Notes: generated by a model from the sequence alone, not told the origin. Positions 47,415-56,736 are shown, counted from the first letter of the stretch. The stretch is 64,000 nt of DNA from Halobellus litoreus (GCF_024464595.1 NZ_JANHAW010000002.1:868001-932000), one strand, 5' to 3'. Numbers and translations are program-made.

Positions 47415-48614
47415 TCAAGCCGGGAGTTCGCCGGCGAGGCGCGCCGCGATCTCGACGCCGAGTTCCGCCTTCGTCCCCGCGAACTCGACGGCCTCCTCCG
47501 CGTCGACGAACAGCGTCCGCGTCCCGTCCTCGCCCATCACGGCGGCGTCGTTGGCGACCACGAAGGCGAGATCTGACCGCGTCAGGATTCCGCGCGCGGC
47601 CTCGATCATCTCCTCGTCGTCGCCCGACGTCTCGGCCTTGAAGCCGACGATCGGGAGGTCGGGGTACGCCTCCCGCACGCCGTCGATGAGCTTCGGCGTC
47701 GGTTCGAGATCGAGCGTCCGCGACTCCCCCGAGCGGAGTTTCTCGTCGGCGCGCTCGACGGTGTAATCGGAGATCGCCGCCGCCGAGACGAGCGCGTCGG
47801 CGGACGGGGCGCCTGCGGCGTCTCCACCGCGGTCCCCGACGTCGTCACCGACAGCGTCGAGGACGGCCTCGCGCATCTCGGCCGCGGACTCGACGGTCAC
47901 GGTATCGGCGTAGTGGACGTCGCCGCCGTCGTGGACGAGCGTGACGTCGGCCCCGCGGACGTGGCACGCGCGGGCGACCGCGCGGCCGGTCTTTCCCGAG
48001 GCGCGGTTGGTGATGATCCGCACGGGGTCGATCGACTCGGCCGTCGCCCCCGACGTGACGACGACGTGTCGCCCCGCGAGGGACTGCTCGGTGGTCGCGC
48101 GGGCGACGGCGGTCACGATCGCCGCCTCGGTCGCGACCTTCGCCTTCCCCTCCTCGATCCGCGGGTCGACGAAGTCGACGCCCCAGGACTCGACGCGCTC
48201 GATGGCGTCCAGCACGCCGGGGTGGTCGTACATCGGTTCGTGCATCGCGGGCGCGACGACGACGGGCAGGTCCGCGCCGAGCGCGGTCGTAGCGCAGGTC
48301 GTCACGGGTGTGTCGTCGACGGCGCTCGCGATCTTGCCGACGGTGTTGGCCGTCGCGGGCGCGAGCAGCAGGACGTCGGCCCATCCCTCGCGACCGCAGA
48401 GTTCGACGTGCTCGACGCTCCCGGTCAGTTCGGTGACCACGTCGTTCCCGGTGGCGAACTCGACGGCCCAGGGATGAACGATTCCCCGCGCGCTCTCGGT
48501 CATCACGCCGCGAACCGCCGCGCCCTGCCGTCGCAACTCGTGGGCGAGTTCGACCACTTTCACGGCCGCAATGCTGCCCGAGACCCCGAGCGCGACGTTG
48601 ACCCCGTCTAACAT
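47415..48614 (-). CDS. coaBC: Bifunctional phosphopantothenoylcysteine decarboxylase / phosphopantothenate-cysteine ligase
   Basis: The 399-residue fusion enzyme performs two steps of coenzyme A synthesis. The N-terminal CoaC flavoprotein domain (residues about 1-180) starts VALGVSGSIAAVKVVELAHE and contains LLLAPATANT and APAMHEPMYDHP. The C-terminal CoaB domain (about 188-395) has VVTSGATAESIDPVR, RIITNRASGK, and AAISDYTVE. Both domains are complete. It stands alone, convergent with the AsnC gene. A 297-base AT-rich spacer lies upstream. Confidence 0.95.
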   Translation of the reverse strand: MLDGVNVALGVSGSIAAVKVVELAHELRRQGAAVRGVMTESARGIVHPWAVEFATGNDVVTELTGSVEHVELCGREGWADVLLLAPATANTVGKIASAVDDTPVTTCATTALGADLPVVVAPAMHEPMYDHPGVLDAIERVESWGVDFVDPRIEEGKAKVATEAAIVTAVARATTEQSLAGRHVVVTSGATAESIDPVRIITNRASGKTGRAVARACHVRGADVTLVHDGGDVHYADTVTVESAAEMREAVLDAVGDDVGDRGGDAAGAPSADALVSAAAISDYTVERADEKLRSGESRTLDLEPTPKLIDGVREAYPDLPIVGFKAETSGDDEEMIEAARGILTRSDLAFVVANDAAVMGEDGTRTLFVDAEEAVEFAGTKAELGVEIAARLAGELPA

Positions 48615-48911
48615 CGGTCAACCCTTCGGCGGCACGCGTGTAAAACTCCCCGTTCCGTCGGGGGAGCGAGTCGGGACCCGCTCGGACGGAACGAGAGCCG
48701 ATCCCGAGCCCCCGCGCCGCCGGCGGAGGGAACGCTGATTTTATTAGTTAGGTACATAACCGCCGCTCCGATCGAACAGAAAGAAAAGAACGAATTCATT
48801 ATCCCGCTTTTATTCCATTTTACTAAAGAAATTTGGATAGTAAGTATTGTACAAAGAATATAATGGCTTTATAACCAAACATTTATCAAAAATAGTGTTC
48901 TACCTGTGGGT
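48615..48911. other. AT-rich divergent promoter region
   Basis: The spacer between coaBC and the HTH regulator is strongly AT-rich from 48737 to 48900, with several T/A tracts. For the plus strand a TATA box ATTTATCAA is at 48881-48889, 27 bases before the ATG at 48912. No ORF is present. Confidence 0.5.
48881..48889 (+). promoter_or_regulatory. TATA box of the HTH regulator gene
   Basis: ATTTATCAA is centred 27 bases before the ATG at 48912, an ideal leaderless promoter. Confidence 0.6.
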
Positions 48912-49445
48912 ATGTCGACGCCACAGCTGAGTTCGAGTCAAAAGCGCATCCTCACCTCGCTCGTCAATCTGGCCGACGGAGAAGCCCGTGCGGTACGGGG
49001 GAAAGAGATCGCCGAGGAGATCGACCGGAACCCCGGGACGATTCGCAACCAGATGCAGAGCCTACGCGCACTGCAGTTAGTCGAGGGCATCCCCGGTCCG
49101 AAGGGAGGGTACAAACCCACCGCGACGGCCTACAAGACGCTCGATATAGAGGAGATGGACGAACCCGCGCAGGTCCCAGTCGAAAACAACGGCGGACGCG
49201 TCGACGGGGTCAACGTAGAGGAGATCGATCTCGCCACCGTTCACAACCCGGACCGCTGCCGGGCGGAAGTCACGCTTCGCGGGTCGGTGCGGCACTTCTC
49301 GGAGAGCGACCGCGTGACGGTCGGCCCGACGCCCTCCACCGGGCTCCGTCTGTCGGGCACCGTCGACGCGGTAGACGCAGACGAGAACACGCTGATCCTC
49401 CGGATCGGAACGATGAATACGGCACCGGAGCGGTCCGCGGGCTGA
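48912..49445 (+). CDS. HTH-type transcriptional regulator (Rrf2/TrmB-like N-terminus)
   Basis: The 177-residue protein has a winged helix-turn-helix at about residues 8-68 (SSQKRILTSLVNLADGE; NPGTIRNQMQSLRALQLVEG). A linker follows, then a C-terminal beta-rich domain (residues about 95-170, VTLRGSVRHFSESDRVTVGP) of unknown type. No cysteine cluster for Fe-S binding is seen. The role is unknown; an internal ligand or metal sensor is possible. Its AT-rich upstream region could hold its own binding sites. Confidence 0.8.
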   Translation: MSTPQLSSSQKRILTSLVNLADGEARAVRGKEIAEEIDRNPGTIRNQMQSLRALQLVEGIPGPKGGYKPTATAYKTLDIEEMDEPAQVPVENNGGRVDGVNVEEIDLATVHNPDRCRAEVTLRGSVRHFSESDRVTVGPTPSTGLRLSGTVDAVDADENTLILRIGTMNTAPERSAG

Positions 49446-49508
49446 GTGCCGGTAGCGCAGTCTCGGGACTGTTTTTCACGACCAGCCTGGACCCGAACGC
49501 CCGGTGGT

Positions 49509-50300
49509 TCACTCGTCGAGTCGGCCCAGTTCGTCGTCGACGAGGCTCGGGTGGGTCCGCTGCGGTTCCGGATGCGGCCCCGCGAACGCCTCGCGTATCC
49601 GCTCGCGGGCGTCGGCGTCGCGGCGTTCGCGCTCGGCGGCGTCGATCTCCTCGCACCCGGGCGGGACCTCGCGCCCGCGGTCGGTGAAGTACCCCTCCGG
49701 GGTCACCCAGTCGTGGTAGTACGGGATCTCCGAGTCGTGGACGACCGTCAGCCCGACCTCCGCGCCGTGGCCCGCGGCGACGACGGCCTGGTGGTACTTC
49801 TCGGTGAGGCGACCCGCCGCGTAGACGCCGTCGACGTCCGTTCGTCCGAGGTCGTCGACGACGACGTACGTCTTCGACCCGGCGTCGCGGGTCTCCACGC
49901 CGAGTCCGTCCAGGTAGGAGGCGTCCGACCACGACGCCGCGACGACGGCGTCGGCTCGGTACGTCCGCGTCTCGTCGTCGTTCCCGACGGCGCTGATATC
50001 GAAGGCCTCGGTGTCGCTGCCGGATCGCTCGACGCCGGTGACGCGACCAGTCTCCCGCCGAACGTCGTTCTCCTCGGCCTGTTCCGCGAGGAGGTCCAGA
50101 AACCGGCGGGCGTTGATCCCACCGGGGAACCCGGGAACGTTCTCCAGGTGAGCGTTCCTCGCGAGGATGCTCTCGTCGGCGTCGACGACGAGGGTGTCGA
50201 GTCCGGCGCGGGCGGTGAACGTCGCGGCCGTCAGCCCGGCGACGCCGCCGCCGACGATCAGGACGTCCGCGGGTTCGGAGCCGGTCGCTGGTGCAGACAT
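49509..50300 (-). CDS. FAD-dependent oxidoreductase, thioredoxin-reductase-like, lacking CxxC
   Basis: The 263-residue protein opens with the FAD Rossmann motif VLIVGGGVAGLTAATFTARA. The second half holds the GVYAAGRLTEKYHQAVVAAG FAD-binding motif of the thioredoxin reductase fold. The redox-active CxxC pair is missing, and the central NAD(P)H domain is shortened. It is therefore unlikely to reduce thioredoxin and may act on another electron acceptor. The start ATG at 50300 fits conserved beginnings. It lies 79 bases after the end of the gene at 50380 on the same strand. Confidence 0.82.
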   Translation of the reverse strand: MSAPATGSEPADVLIVGGGVAGLTAATFTARAGLDTLVVDADESILARNAHLENVPGFPGGINARRFLDLLAEQAEENDVRRETGRVTGVERSGSDTEAFDISAVGNDDETRTYRADAVVAASWSDASYLDGLGVETRDAGSKTYVVVDDLGRTDVDGVYAAGRLTEKYHQAVVAAGHGAEVGLTVVHDSEIPYYHDWVTPEGYFTDRGREVPPGCEEIDAAERERRDADARERIREAFAGPHPEPQRTHPSLVDDELGRLDE

Positions 50301-50379
50301 ACTCGTGAGAAGGTGAGCAGTCCTCCTGAGCCTCACGGTTCGCACCGTACCGGAGAACCGCGCCGTCGAGACCCTCCCG

Positions 50380-51264
50380 TCAGTACTCGGAGTCGGTGTC
50401 GTACAGCCGCTCGTCGTCGGTGGCGTCGACCGAGACGAGACCGTCCGGCTCGCCGCCGACGTCGACGCGGAGTCGCCAGCGGCGGTCCCCGAGCGGCGTC
50501 GCCGCCGCGAACCGGAACGCCGTGTCCGGAAGCCGTCTCGCCAGGGCGACCGAGATCGGGAGCGTCGGGAGCCGGCCCGTCCGCTCCGCGAGCGCGTAGT
50601 CGCCGAACGTCAGGATCCAGGTGCCGTCGTCGATTCCCGCGGCGACGGTCGCCCGGTCGACGAAGCCGACGCGTTCGAGTTCCGCCATCGTCGCGCGGAT
50701 CCCCTCGTCGGGCCGCACCGCCGTCCCGGCGTTCGGACAGCGGAGCGACCGGGCGGCGTCGTCGACGACCGTCGCCTGCTGTCGCCGCGAGGCGCGGTAG
50801 GCGAGTTCGCTCATTATGCTCCACAGCAGCGTGAGACAGAAGTCGTCGCGGTCGTCGACGACCTCCGCGAGCGTCAGGTGCGTCTCCATCGCCGCGGTTT
50901 CGACCTCGCGAAGCCCCCGGTCGGAGAGGGCCTCGAACGTCGCGCCCGCGACGTCGTGACAGAAGGAGAGATAGCGCAGGCGGGCGTCGGCCTCGGCCGC
51001 GGAGGCGACGCCCCCGGGACCGTCCTCGATGTCGTGGACCAGCGGTTCGTAGAACGGCACCTGCGGATCGTACTGCCTGAGCGTCGCGCGGTACTCCGCG
51101 GTGGCCTCCGCCGCCTCCGCCGCGGTGTCGCGGTCGTCGAACCGGCGTCCGGAGACGGGGTGGGGTTCACAGCCGGTCCGACCGCAGACGACAGCGTAGG
51201 GACCGCCCGGTGCCGCGAGGCAGTCGACGTGCCTGCTGATATCACGGAGGGTAGCCCCGACCAT
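50380..51264 (-). CDS. Conserved haloarchaeal protein, probably DUF7551 family
   Basis: The 294-residue cytoplasmic protein begins MVGATLRDISRHVDCLAAPG. The first third (PYAVVCGRTGCEPHPVSGRRF and the YDPQVPFYEPL patch) is followed by a helical segment (SFCHDVAGATFEALSDRGL). A winged-helix-like or strand-rich C-terminal part completes it. No catalytic motif can be identified. I associate it, with moderate confidence, with the haloarchaeal DUF7551 family; function unknown. It is cotranscribed with the FAD protein gene downstream, so the two may work together. Confidence 0.72.
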   Translation of the reverse strand: MVGATLRDISRHVDCLAAPGGPYAVVCGRTGCEPHPVSGRRFDDRDTAAEAAEATAEYRATLRQYDPQVPFYEPLVHDIEDGPGGVASAAEADARLRYLSFCHDVAGATFEALSDRGLREVETAAMETHLTLAEVVDDRDDFCLTLLWSIMSELAYRASRRQQATVVDDAARSLRCPNAGTAVRPDEGIRATMAELERVGFVDRATVAAGIDDGTWILTFGDYALAERTGRLPTLPISVALARRLPDTAFRFAAATPLGDRRWRLRVDVGGEPDGLVSVDATDDERLYDTDSEY

Positions 51265-51411
51265 CGTCCCGAATATGATCGCTCTTCAACAAGTACGTTC
51301 CGGTCGCACACCTCCCGTGTGGTCCGGTCTCAGTGACCGTGAACCCCGAACGCACGGGAACGGAACGCCACCGCCCGCAACGCTTTCCTCACCGGCGTCC
51401 TACCGGTCGCC

Positions 51412-51945
51412 GTGGACGAACTCGTCGTCAGCACGGTGGTCTACCTCCCGGCCGACGAGGCCTACGAATTCCTCGTCGATTTCCCCCGGTACGCTGCGTA
51501 CTCGAAGCACCTCAAGAACGTAGTCAGACGCAGCGGCGACGGCGGAGCGGGAACGCGCTACGCGATGCGGTTCGCCTGGTGGAAACTCACCTACACGGTC
51601 GAGTCGGAGGTGACTGCGGTCGATCCGCCCGAGCGGGTCGAGTGGGAGGTCGTGAAGAACCTCGACGCGAGCGGGCGCTGGCTGATCGAGGAACTGGACG
51701 AACTCCCCGAGGACGCCCCGGACGGCGTCGAGGCCGCCTCGCGGGTCTCCTTCGAGGTGTCGTACGATCCGCGGTCGGCGAACGAGCGCGGGATCGACCT
51801 CCCGCGGTTCGTCTCCCTGGGCTGGGTCATCGAGAAGATCAAGCCCGCGATCACGAGCGAGGCCGAGCGCATCGTCGAGCGCGTCGTCGCCGATCTGGAG
51901 GGCGAACCCCGTTCGGTCGATCTCACGGTCGAACGGCGGTCCTGA
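51412..51945 (+). CDS. SRPBCC (START/coenzyme Q-binding-like) family protein
   Basis: The 177-residue protein begins VDELVVSTVVYLPADEAYEF and has the helix-grip fold of polyketide cyclase/COQ10-type proteins. The FPRYAAYSKHLKNV strand marks the start of the ligand cavity. Such proteins bind hydrophobic ligands, for example quinones or lipids; the ligand is unknown. The GTG at 51412 is the only start near the conserved beginning, 147 bases from the divergent gene. Confidence 0.8.
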   Translation: MDELVVSTVVYLPADEAYEFLVDFPRYAAYSKHLKNVVRRSGDGGAGTRYAMRFAWWKLTYTVESEVTAVDPPERVEWEVVKNLDASGRWLIEELDELPEDAPDGVEAASRVSFEVSYDPRSANERGIDLPRFVSLGWVIEKIKPAITSEAERIVERVVADLEGEPRSVDLTVERRS

Positions 51946-51997
51946 GCGGTATCCTGCCTGGCTGCGGCAGGGATAGGAGTCGAGACCGATGCCGAAA

Positions 51998-52007
51998 GAG
52001 AAATACC
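51998..52007 (+). promoter_or_regulatory. TATA box of the trkA-trkH operon
   Basis: GAGAAATACC is centred about 30 bases before the ATG at 52033, which opens a nine-codon ORF, and 50 bases before the trkA GTG at 52053. Confidence 0.45.
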
Positions 52008-52032
52008 TCCGCGCCAGGCACACTCTGAAAGG

Positions 52033-52062
52033 ATGAATCCGGGTGGTCCCTCGTGCGCGTAG
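52033..52062 (+). CDS. Possible nine-codon upstream ORF of trkA
   Basis: The ATG at 52033 encodes MNPGGPSCA and stops at TAG 52060-52062, overlapping out of frame with the trkA GTG at 52053. A GGGTGGT ribosome-binding-like sequence (52041-52047) lies inside it. It is at the 5' end predicted from the TATA box. Confidence 0.35.
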   Translation: MNPGGPSCA

Positions 52063-53390
52063 TCATCGTCGGTGCAGGGCAGGTCGGATCGAGCATCGCG
52101 GCCGACCTCGCGGACACGCACGAGGTGATCGTCGTCGACTGCGACGGCGAACGGGTCGAGGAACTGAACTACTCCTACGACGTCCTCGGCGTGACCGGTG
52201 ACGGCACGTCAGTCTCGACTCTCGAAGAGGCCGGGATCGAGGAGACGGATATGGTGATCGCCTCGACCGACAACGACGAGACGAACATCGTCGTCTGCTC
52301 GACGGTCAAGGCGATCTCCGACGCGTTCACCATCGCCCGGGTGAAAAACACCGAGTATCTCAGGACGTGGGAGCGCTCCGAGCGCGCCTTCGGCGTCGAC
52401 TTCATGGTCTGTACGAACCTGCTGGCCGCGAAGTCGATCGTCCGGATGATCGGCCTCCCCGCCGCGCGCGACGTCGACCCCTTCGCCGGCGGGAAAGTCC
52501 AGATGGCCGAGTTCGAGGTCGACGCCGACAGCCCGGTCGCGAACCAGACCGTCGCGGAGGCCGACCGGTTCGACTCGCTGACGTTCGTCGCGATCCTGCG
52601 GAACGGCTGCGTGGAGATCGCCCGCGGGGAGACGGTCATCAAACCGGGCGACAGGGCCGTGGTCATCGGCTCGCCCACGAGCGTCCAGGAGTTCGCGCGC
52701 TCGGTCGCGCCCGAGGAGTCGCCGGGGACCGCAGAAGAGGTCGTCGTCGTCGGCGGGTCGGAGATCGGCTATCACGTCGCGCGCCTGCTCGAAGAGCGCG
52801 GCTTCCGGCCGCGACTCGTGGAGCGCGACAGGGAGCGCGCCCGCGACCTCGCGGAGCGCCTGCCGAAGACGGTCGTGATGGAATCGGACGCGACCGACAT
52901 CGAGTTCCTCGAACGCGAGCACATCGGCGACGCGGACGTGGCGGTCTCGACGCTGGACTCCGACGAGAAGAACCTCCTCGTCTCGCTTCTCGCCTCCCGG
53001 ATGGGCGTCGAGCGGACCATCGCGATCATCGACACGGCCGACTACGTCGACCTCTTCGAGACCGTCGGCGTCGACGTGGGGGTGAGCCCCCGCAGCGTCG
53101 TCGCCGAGGAGATCTCGCGGTTCACCCGCGACGGCGAGGCCGAGAACATCGCGCTGATCGAGTCCGACAAGGCCGAGGTGCTGGAGATCGAGGTCGACTC
53201 CGACAGCATCCTCGCCGGGCGGCCGATCCGCGAATCGATGCAGGACCTCCCGGACGGCGTCGTGATCGGCGCGATCACCCGCGACCGGGAGTTCATCACC
53301 CCCCGCGGCGACACGGTCGTTGAGATCGGAGACCACGTGGTCGTCTTCGGCGACATCGAAATCGTCGACGACGTCGCCCCCCGGCTGTGA
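52053..53390 (+). CDS. trkA: Trk potassium uptake protein TrkA
   Basis: The 445-residue cytoplasmic regulator has two tandem RCK units. The first runs over about residues 1-222, with the Rossmann start VVIVGAGQVGSSIAADLADT and acidic residue after strand 2 typical of NAD(H) binding. The second covers about 228-445 with the start VVVGGSEIGYHVARLLEERG. TrkA-C segments close each unit. It gates K+ uptake through TrkH in response to NAD(H) or ATP. The GTG at 52053 starts the conserved VRVVIVGAGQVG. Its stop overlaps trkH (GTGA at 53387). Confidence 0.93.
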   Translation: MRVVIVGAGQVGSSIAADLADTHEVIVVDCDGERVEELNYSYDVLGVTGDGTSVSTLEEAGIEETDMVIASTDNDETNIVVCSTVKAISDAFTIARVKNTEYLRTWERSERAFGVDFMVCTNLLAAKSIVRMIGLPAARDVDPFAGGKVQMAEFEVDADSPVANQTVAEADRFDSLTFVAILRNGCVEIARGETVIKPGDRAVVIGSPTSVQEFARSVAPEESPGTAEEVVVVGGSEIGYHVARLLEERGFRPRLVERDRERARDLAERLPKTVVMESDATDIEFLEREHIGDADVAVSTLDSDEKNLLVSLLASRMGVERTIAIIDTADYVDLFETVGVDVGVSPRSVVAEEISRFTRDGEAENIALIESDKAEVLEIEVDSDSILAGRPIRESMQDLPDGVVIGAITRDREFITPRGDTVVEIGDHVVVFGDIEIVDDVAPRL

Positions 53391-54994
53391 CGATGGCGGT
53401 CCGTGTCGACACGAGGGCCAGCCTCAGCCTCGTCGGATCGGTGCTGAAGTACCTCGCCGTGCCGCTCTGTTTCCCGCTGCTCGTCGCGCTCTACTACGGC
53501 GAATCCGTCGCGCCGTTCCTGGCGACGATCGCCCTCACGGTCACCGTCGGCGTGGGGCTCCAGCGCCTCGACCCCGACCCCGACCTGCGGACGCGGGAAG
53601 GGCTCCTGATGGTGTCTCTCACCTGGGCCGTCGTCGCCGTCGTCGGCGCGGTTCCGTACCTGATCGAGGCCCACGGGCTGCCGATGGTCGTCGCCCCGCC
53701 ACATCCCGAATCGACGCTCGGCAACCCGGTGAACGCGCTCTTCGAGTCCACGAGCGGCTTCACGACGACCGGCGCGACCGTCCTCGGTTCGATCGATCTG
53801 GAGACGCACACGCGGTCGATTATGCTGTGGCGACAGCTCACCCAGTGGCTCGGCGGGATGGGAATCGTCGTCCTCGCGGTCGCGATCCTGCCGGAGCTGT
53901 CGGTCGGGGGCGCACAGCTGATGGACGCCGAAGCGCCGGGGCCCGGAATCGAGAAGCTCACTCCCAGAATCGCCGAGACCGCCCGGGCGCTGTGGGGCGC
54001 GTACCTCGGCCTGACCGTCCTGGAGGCGGTGCTGCTGTACTCGCTTTCGATTACGGGCGTCGATCCCGGGATGACGCTGTACAACGCCGTGGCGCACGCG
54101 CTCACGACGATGCCGACCGGCGGATTCTCGCCGGAGGCCCGGAGCATCGAGGCGTTCAGCGCCGCCGCGCAGTGGATCATCATCCCGTTCATGATCGCGG
54201 CGGGGACGAACTTCGCGCTGTTCTGGCACGTCCTCACGGGAGACCGGACGCGGCTGTTCCGCGACTCCGAGTTCAAGTTCTACCTCGGGGTGCTAGCCGT
54301 TATTACGGCCGTTCTCGCGTCGATTCTGTTCACCGGCGGCTTCGCCACGGGCGCGCCCGCCGGCGGCACGTACGACGCGGCGTACCTCGAAACCGTTCGC
54401 GGCGACATCGTCGGCCACGTCGAACCCGCGCTCCGCCACGCGCTGTTCCAGGCGGCCGCGCTCGTGACGACGACGGGATACGCGAGTATGGACTTCAACG
54501 CGTGGGGGCCCGCCGCCAAGGGCGTCCTGTTCTTCGCGATGTTCATCGGCGGGTCCGCGGGGTCGACCGGCGGTGCGGTGAAGATCGTCCGCTGGTACGT
54601 GATCCTCAAGTCCGTCCGGCGGGAGCTGTTCACGACGGCGCACCCCGAGGCGGTGCGCCCGGTCAGACTCGGCGGGAACCCGATCGACGAGCGGGCGCTC
54701 CGCGGGATCTACGGCTTCACGTTCCTCTATCTCGCCATCTTCGTCGCCTCCGCGATTCTGCTCTTTCTGGACGCACAGCGAGTCGGGCTCGACGTCAGCG
54801 TCCTGGAGATGCTCTCGACGGCCGCGACGGCGATCGGTAACGTCGGCCCCGCGTTCGGGCAGTTCGGACCGATGGGCGGGTACCTCTCGCTCTCGGAGCC
54901 GAGCAAGCTCTACGTCGTCTTCCTGATGTGGATCGGCCGCCTGGAGATCTTCCCCGTGCTCGTGCTGTTGACGCCGGAGTACTGGCGGCGCTAG
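53387..54994 (+). CDS. trkH: Trk potassium uptake protein TrkH
   Basis: The 535-residue membrane protein has four membrane-loop-membrane repeats forming the K+ channel. The selectivity-loop-like motifs appear as TSGFTTTGATV, TTMPTGGFS, TTTGYASMD and GNVGPAFGQFGPMG. With TrkA it imports potassium, central to salt-in osmoadaptation in halophiles. The GTG at 53387 overlaps trkA; an ATG six bases on (53393) is an alternative. It is the last gene of the operon. Confidence 0.93.
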   Translation: MTMAVRVDTRASLSLVGSVLKYLAVPLCFPLLVALYYGESVAPFLATIALTVTVGVGLQRLDPDPDLRTREGLLMVSLTWAVVAVVGAVPYLIEAHGLPMVVAPPHPESTLGNPVNALFESTSGFTTTGATVLGSIDLETHTRSIMLWRQLTQWLGGMGIVVLAVAILPELSVGGAQLMDAEAPGPGIEKLTPRIAETARALWGAYLGLTVLEAVLLYSLSITGVDPGMTLYNAVAHALTTMPTGGFSPEARSIEAFSAAAQWIIIPFMIAAGTNFALFWHVLTGDRTRLFRDSEFKFYLGVLAVITAVLASILFTGGFATGAPAGGTYDAAYLETVRGDIVGHVEPALRHALFQAAALVTTTGYASMDFNAWGPAAKGVLFFAMFIGGSAGSTGGAVKIVRWYVILKSVRRELFTTAHPEAVRPVRLGGNPIDERALRGIYGFTFLYLAIFVASAILLFLDAQRVGLDVSVLEMLSTAATAIGNVGPAFGQFGPMGGYLSLSEPSKLYVVFLMWIGRLEIFPVLVLLTPEYWRR

Positions 54995-55094
54995 GCGGCA
55001 GTTTCGGAGCAGGGAAAGCGAGAAGTGAAAGCTGAAACGAGGGGCGCGGCGACGATGGTTACGCGACGGGACGACTACCTGACGGCGACGACGA

Positions 55095-56408
55095 TTACGC
55101 TTCGACAGCGGAGGCCGCCCGCACGATCGCTTCCTCGCCGAACTTCGGGCCGATCAGTTGCAGGCCGACCGGCAGGCCGTCGACCTCGCCGGCGGGCACC
55201 GAGATGGCGGGCAGGTTCGCGAGGTTCACCGGCACCGTGTTGGCGTCCATCAGGTACAGCTGCAGCGGGTCGTCGAGGCTCTCGCCCAGTCGGGGCGGCA
55301 GGACGGGCATCGTCGGCGTCGCGAGCACGTCCGCCGCCTCGAGGGCGTCGTCGAAGTCGCGCTTCACCCACGCACGGGCGTCCTGGGCCTTTTTGTAATA
55401 CTTGTCGTGATAGCCGGCCGAGAGCGCGTAGGTCCCGAGCAGGATCCGGCGCTTGACCTCCTCGCCGAAGCCCTCCTCGCGGGCGCGGGCGAAGGCGTCG
55501 TTCCAGTTGCCCTCGTAGCCGCCGGACGTTCCATATCGAACGCCGTCGAACCGCGCGAGGTTCGATGAGGCCTCCGACATCGCGATGACGTAGTACGCCT
55601 GCACGGCGTGTTCGACGGAGTCGAGCGACACTTCGACGGTCTCCGCGCCCCGCGCGCGGAGGTCGTCGAGGGCGGCCTCGAACGTCTCGACGACGCGGTC
55701 GTCCGCGCCGTCGAGCAGGTCCGTGACGACGCCGATCGTCGTGCCGTCGACGTCGCCGTCGGCCGCGGCGGCGTAGTTCGAGTCCGTCGCGGGGTGGGTC
55801 GGTTGGCCTTCCGCGTCCCCTTCACCGCCGACGTCGAACCGCGTTGTCGAATCCTTCGGATCCGGCCCCGAGATGACGTCCAGGAGCGCCGCGGCGTCCT
55901 CGACGGTGTTCGCGATCGGCCCGATCTGTTCGAGGGAGTTCGCGTAGGCGACGAGGCCGTATCGGGAGACGAGCCCGTAGGTCGGCTTGATTCCGACGAC
56001 GCCGCAGAACGCCGCCGGGTTGCGGACGGAGCCGCCCGTGTCGGAACCGAGCGCGAGGTCCGCCTCGCCCGCCGCGACGGCGGCCGCGGAGCCGCCGGAG
56101 GAGCCGCCCGGGACGCGCGCCTCGTCGACGGGGTTCTTCACCGCGCCGTAGGCGGACGTCTCGGTGGTGCCTCCCATCCCGAACTCGTCCATATTCGCCT
56201 TGCCGACGATGGTCGCCCCGGCGTCCTTCAGGCGGTCGACCACGGTCGCGTCGTAGGGCGGCACGTAGGTTTCGAGCATCGCTGAGCCGCAGGTCGTCCG
56301 GACGCCCTCGGTGCTGATGTTGTCCTTGACGGCGACGCTCTTCCCCGAGAGCGGCCCCTCGGCGTCGCTCTCGATCGTCTCCTCGGTGATGAACGCGTTC
56401 AGGCTCAT
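55095..56408 (-). CDS. gatA: Aspartyl/glutamyl-tRNA amidotransferase subunit A
   Basis: The 437-residue amidase subunit carries the amidase-signature catalytic triad (KDNISTEG lysine; GGSSGGSAA serines). With GatB (not here) and GatC it converts misacylated Asp-tRNA-Asn (or Glu-tRNA-Gln) to the amide. The start overlaps the gatC stop (TGATG at 56408; a GTG one codon earlier is possible), so the pair is translationally coupled. Length is slightly shorter than bacterial GatA, as usual in archaea. Confidence 0.95.
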   Translation of the reverse strand: MSLNAFITEETIESDAEGPLSGKSVAVKDNISTEGVRTTCGSAMLETYVPPYDATVVDRLKDAGATIVGKANMDEFGMGGTTETSAYGAVKNPVDEARVPGGSSGGSAAAVAAGEADLALGSDTGGSVRNPAAFCGVVGIKPTYGLVSRYGLVAYANSLEQIGPIANTVEDAAALLDVISGPDPKDSTTRFDVGGEGDAEGQPTHPATDSNYAAAADGDVDGTTIGVVTDLLDGADDRVVETFEAALDDLRARGAETVEVSLDSVEHAVQAYYVIAMSEASSNLARFDGVRYGTSGGYEGNWNDAFARAREEGFGEEVKRRILLGTYALSAGYHDKYYKKAQDARAWVKRDFDDALEAADVLATPTMPVLPPRLGESLDDPLQLYLMDANTVPVNLANLPAISVPAGEVDGLPVGLQLIGPKFGEEAIVRAASAVEA

Positions 56409-56686
56409 CACGACACCCGCGGGCCTTTGAAGAAGCCGTCCTCGGTCTCTGCGGCGTTCGCGAGCGCTTCGTCCTGGTCGAGGCTCGCCTCGACCTCGTC
56501 GGGGCGCATCACGTTCACCAGGTCGGCGTCGCTTTCGATTTCGGGCACCTCGTCGAGGGCCTCGAAATACTCGAGGATCTCGGCGAACTGCGCCGAAAAC
56601 GCGTCGACCTCGTCGTCAGCGAGATCGACGCGCGCCAGCTCCGCGACGCGTTCGACCTCCTCGGCGTCGACAGCCGTCTCGCTCAT
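56408..56686 (-). CDS. gatC: Aspartyl/glutamyl-tRNA amidotransferase subunit C
   Basis: The 92-residue protein has the GatC pattern VERVAELARVDLADDEVDAF near the start and ends FFKGPRVS, the typical tail that wraps around GatA. It helps assemble the GatCAB complex. The ATG at 56686 gives MSETAVDAEE. It is the first gene of the gatC-gatA pair; gatB is not in the window. Confidence 0.92.
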   Translation of the reverse strand: MSETAVDAEEVERVAELARVDLADDEVDAFSAQFAEILEYFEALDEVPEIESDADLVNVMRPDEVEASLDQDEALANAAETEDGFFKGPRVS

Positions 56687-56736
56687 ATCCGAGTGGAACC
56701 GTGGCCCGGGAGTAAGGGTTTCGGTGCACACCCACC

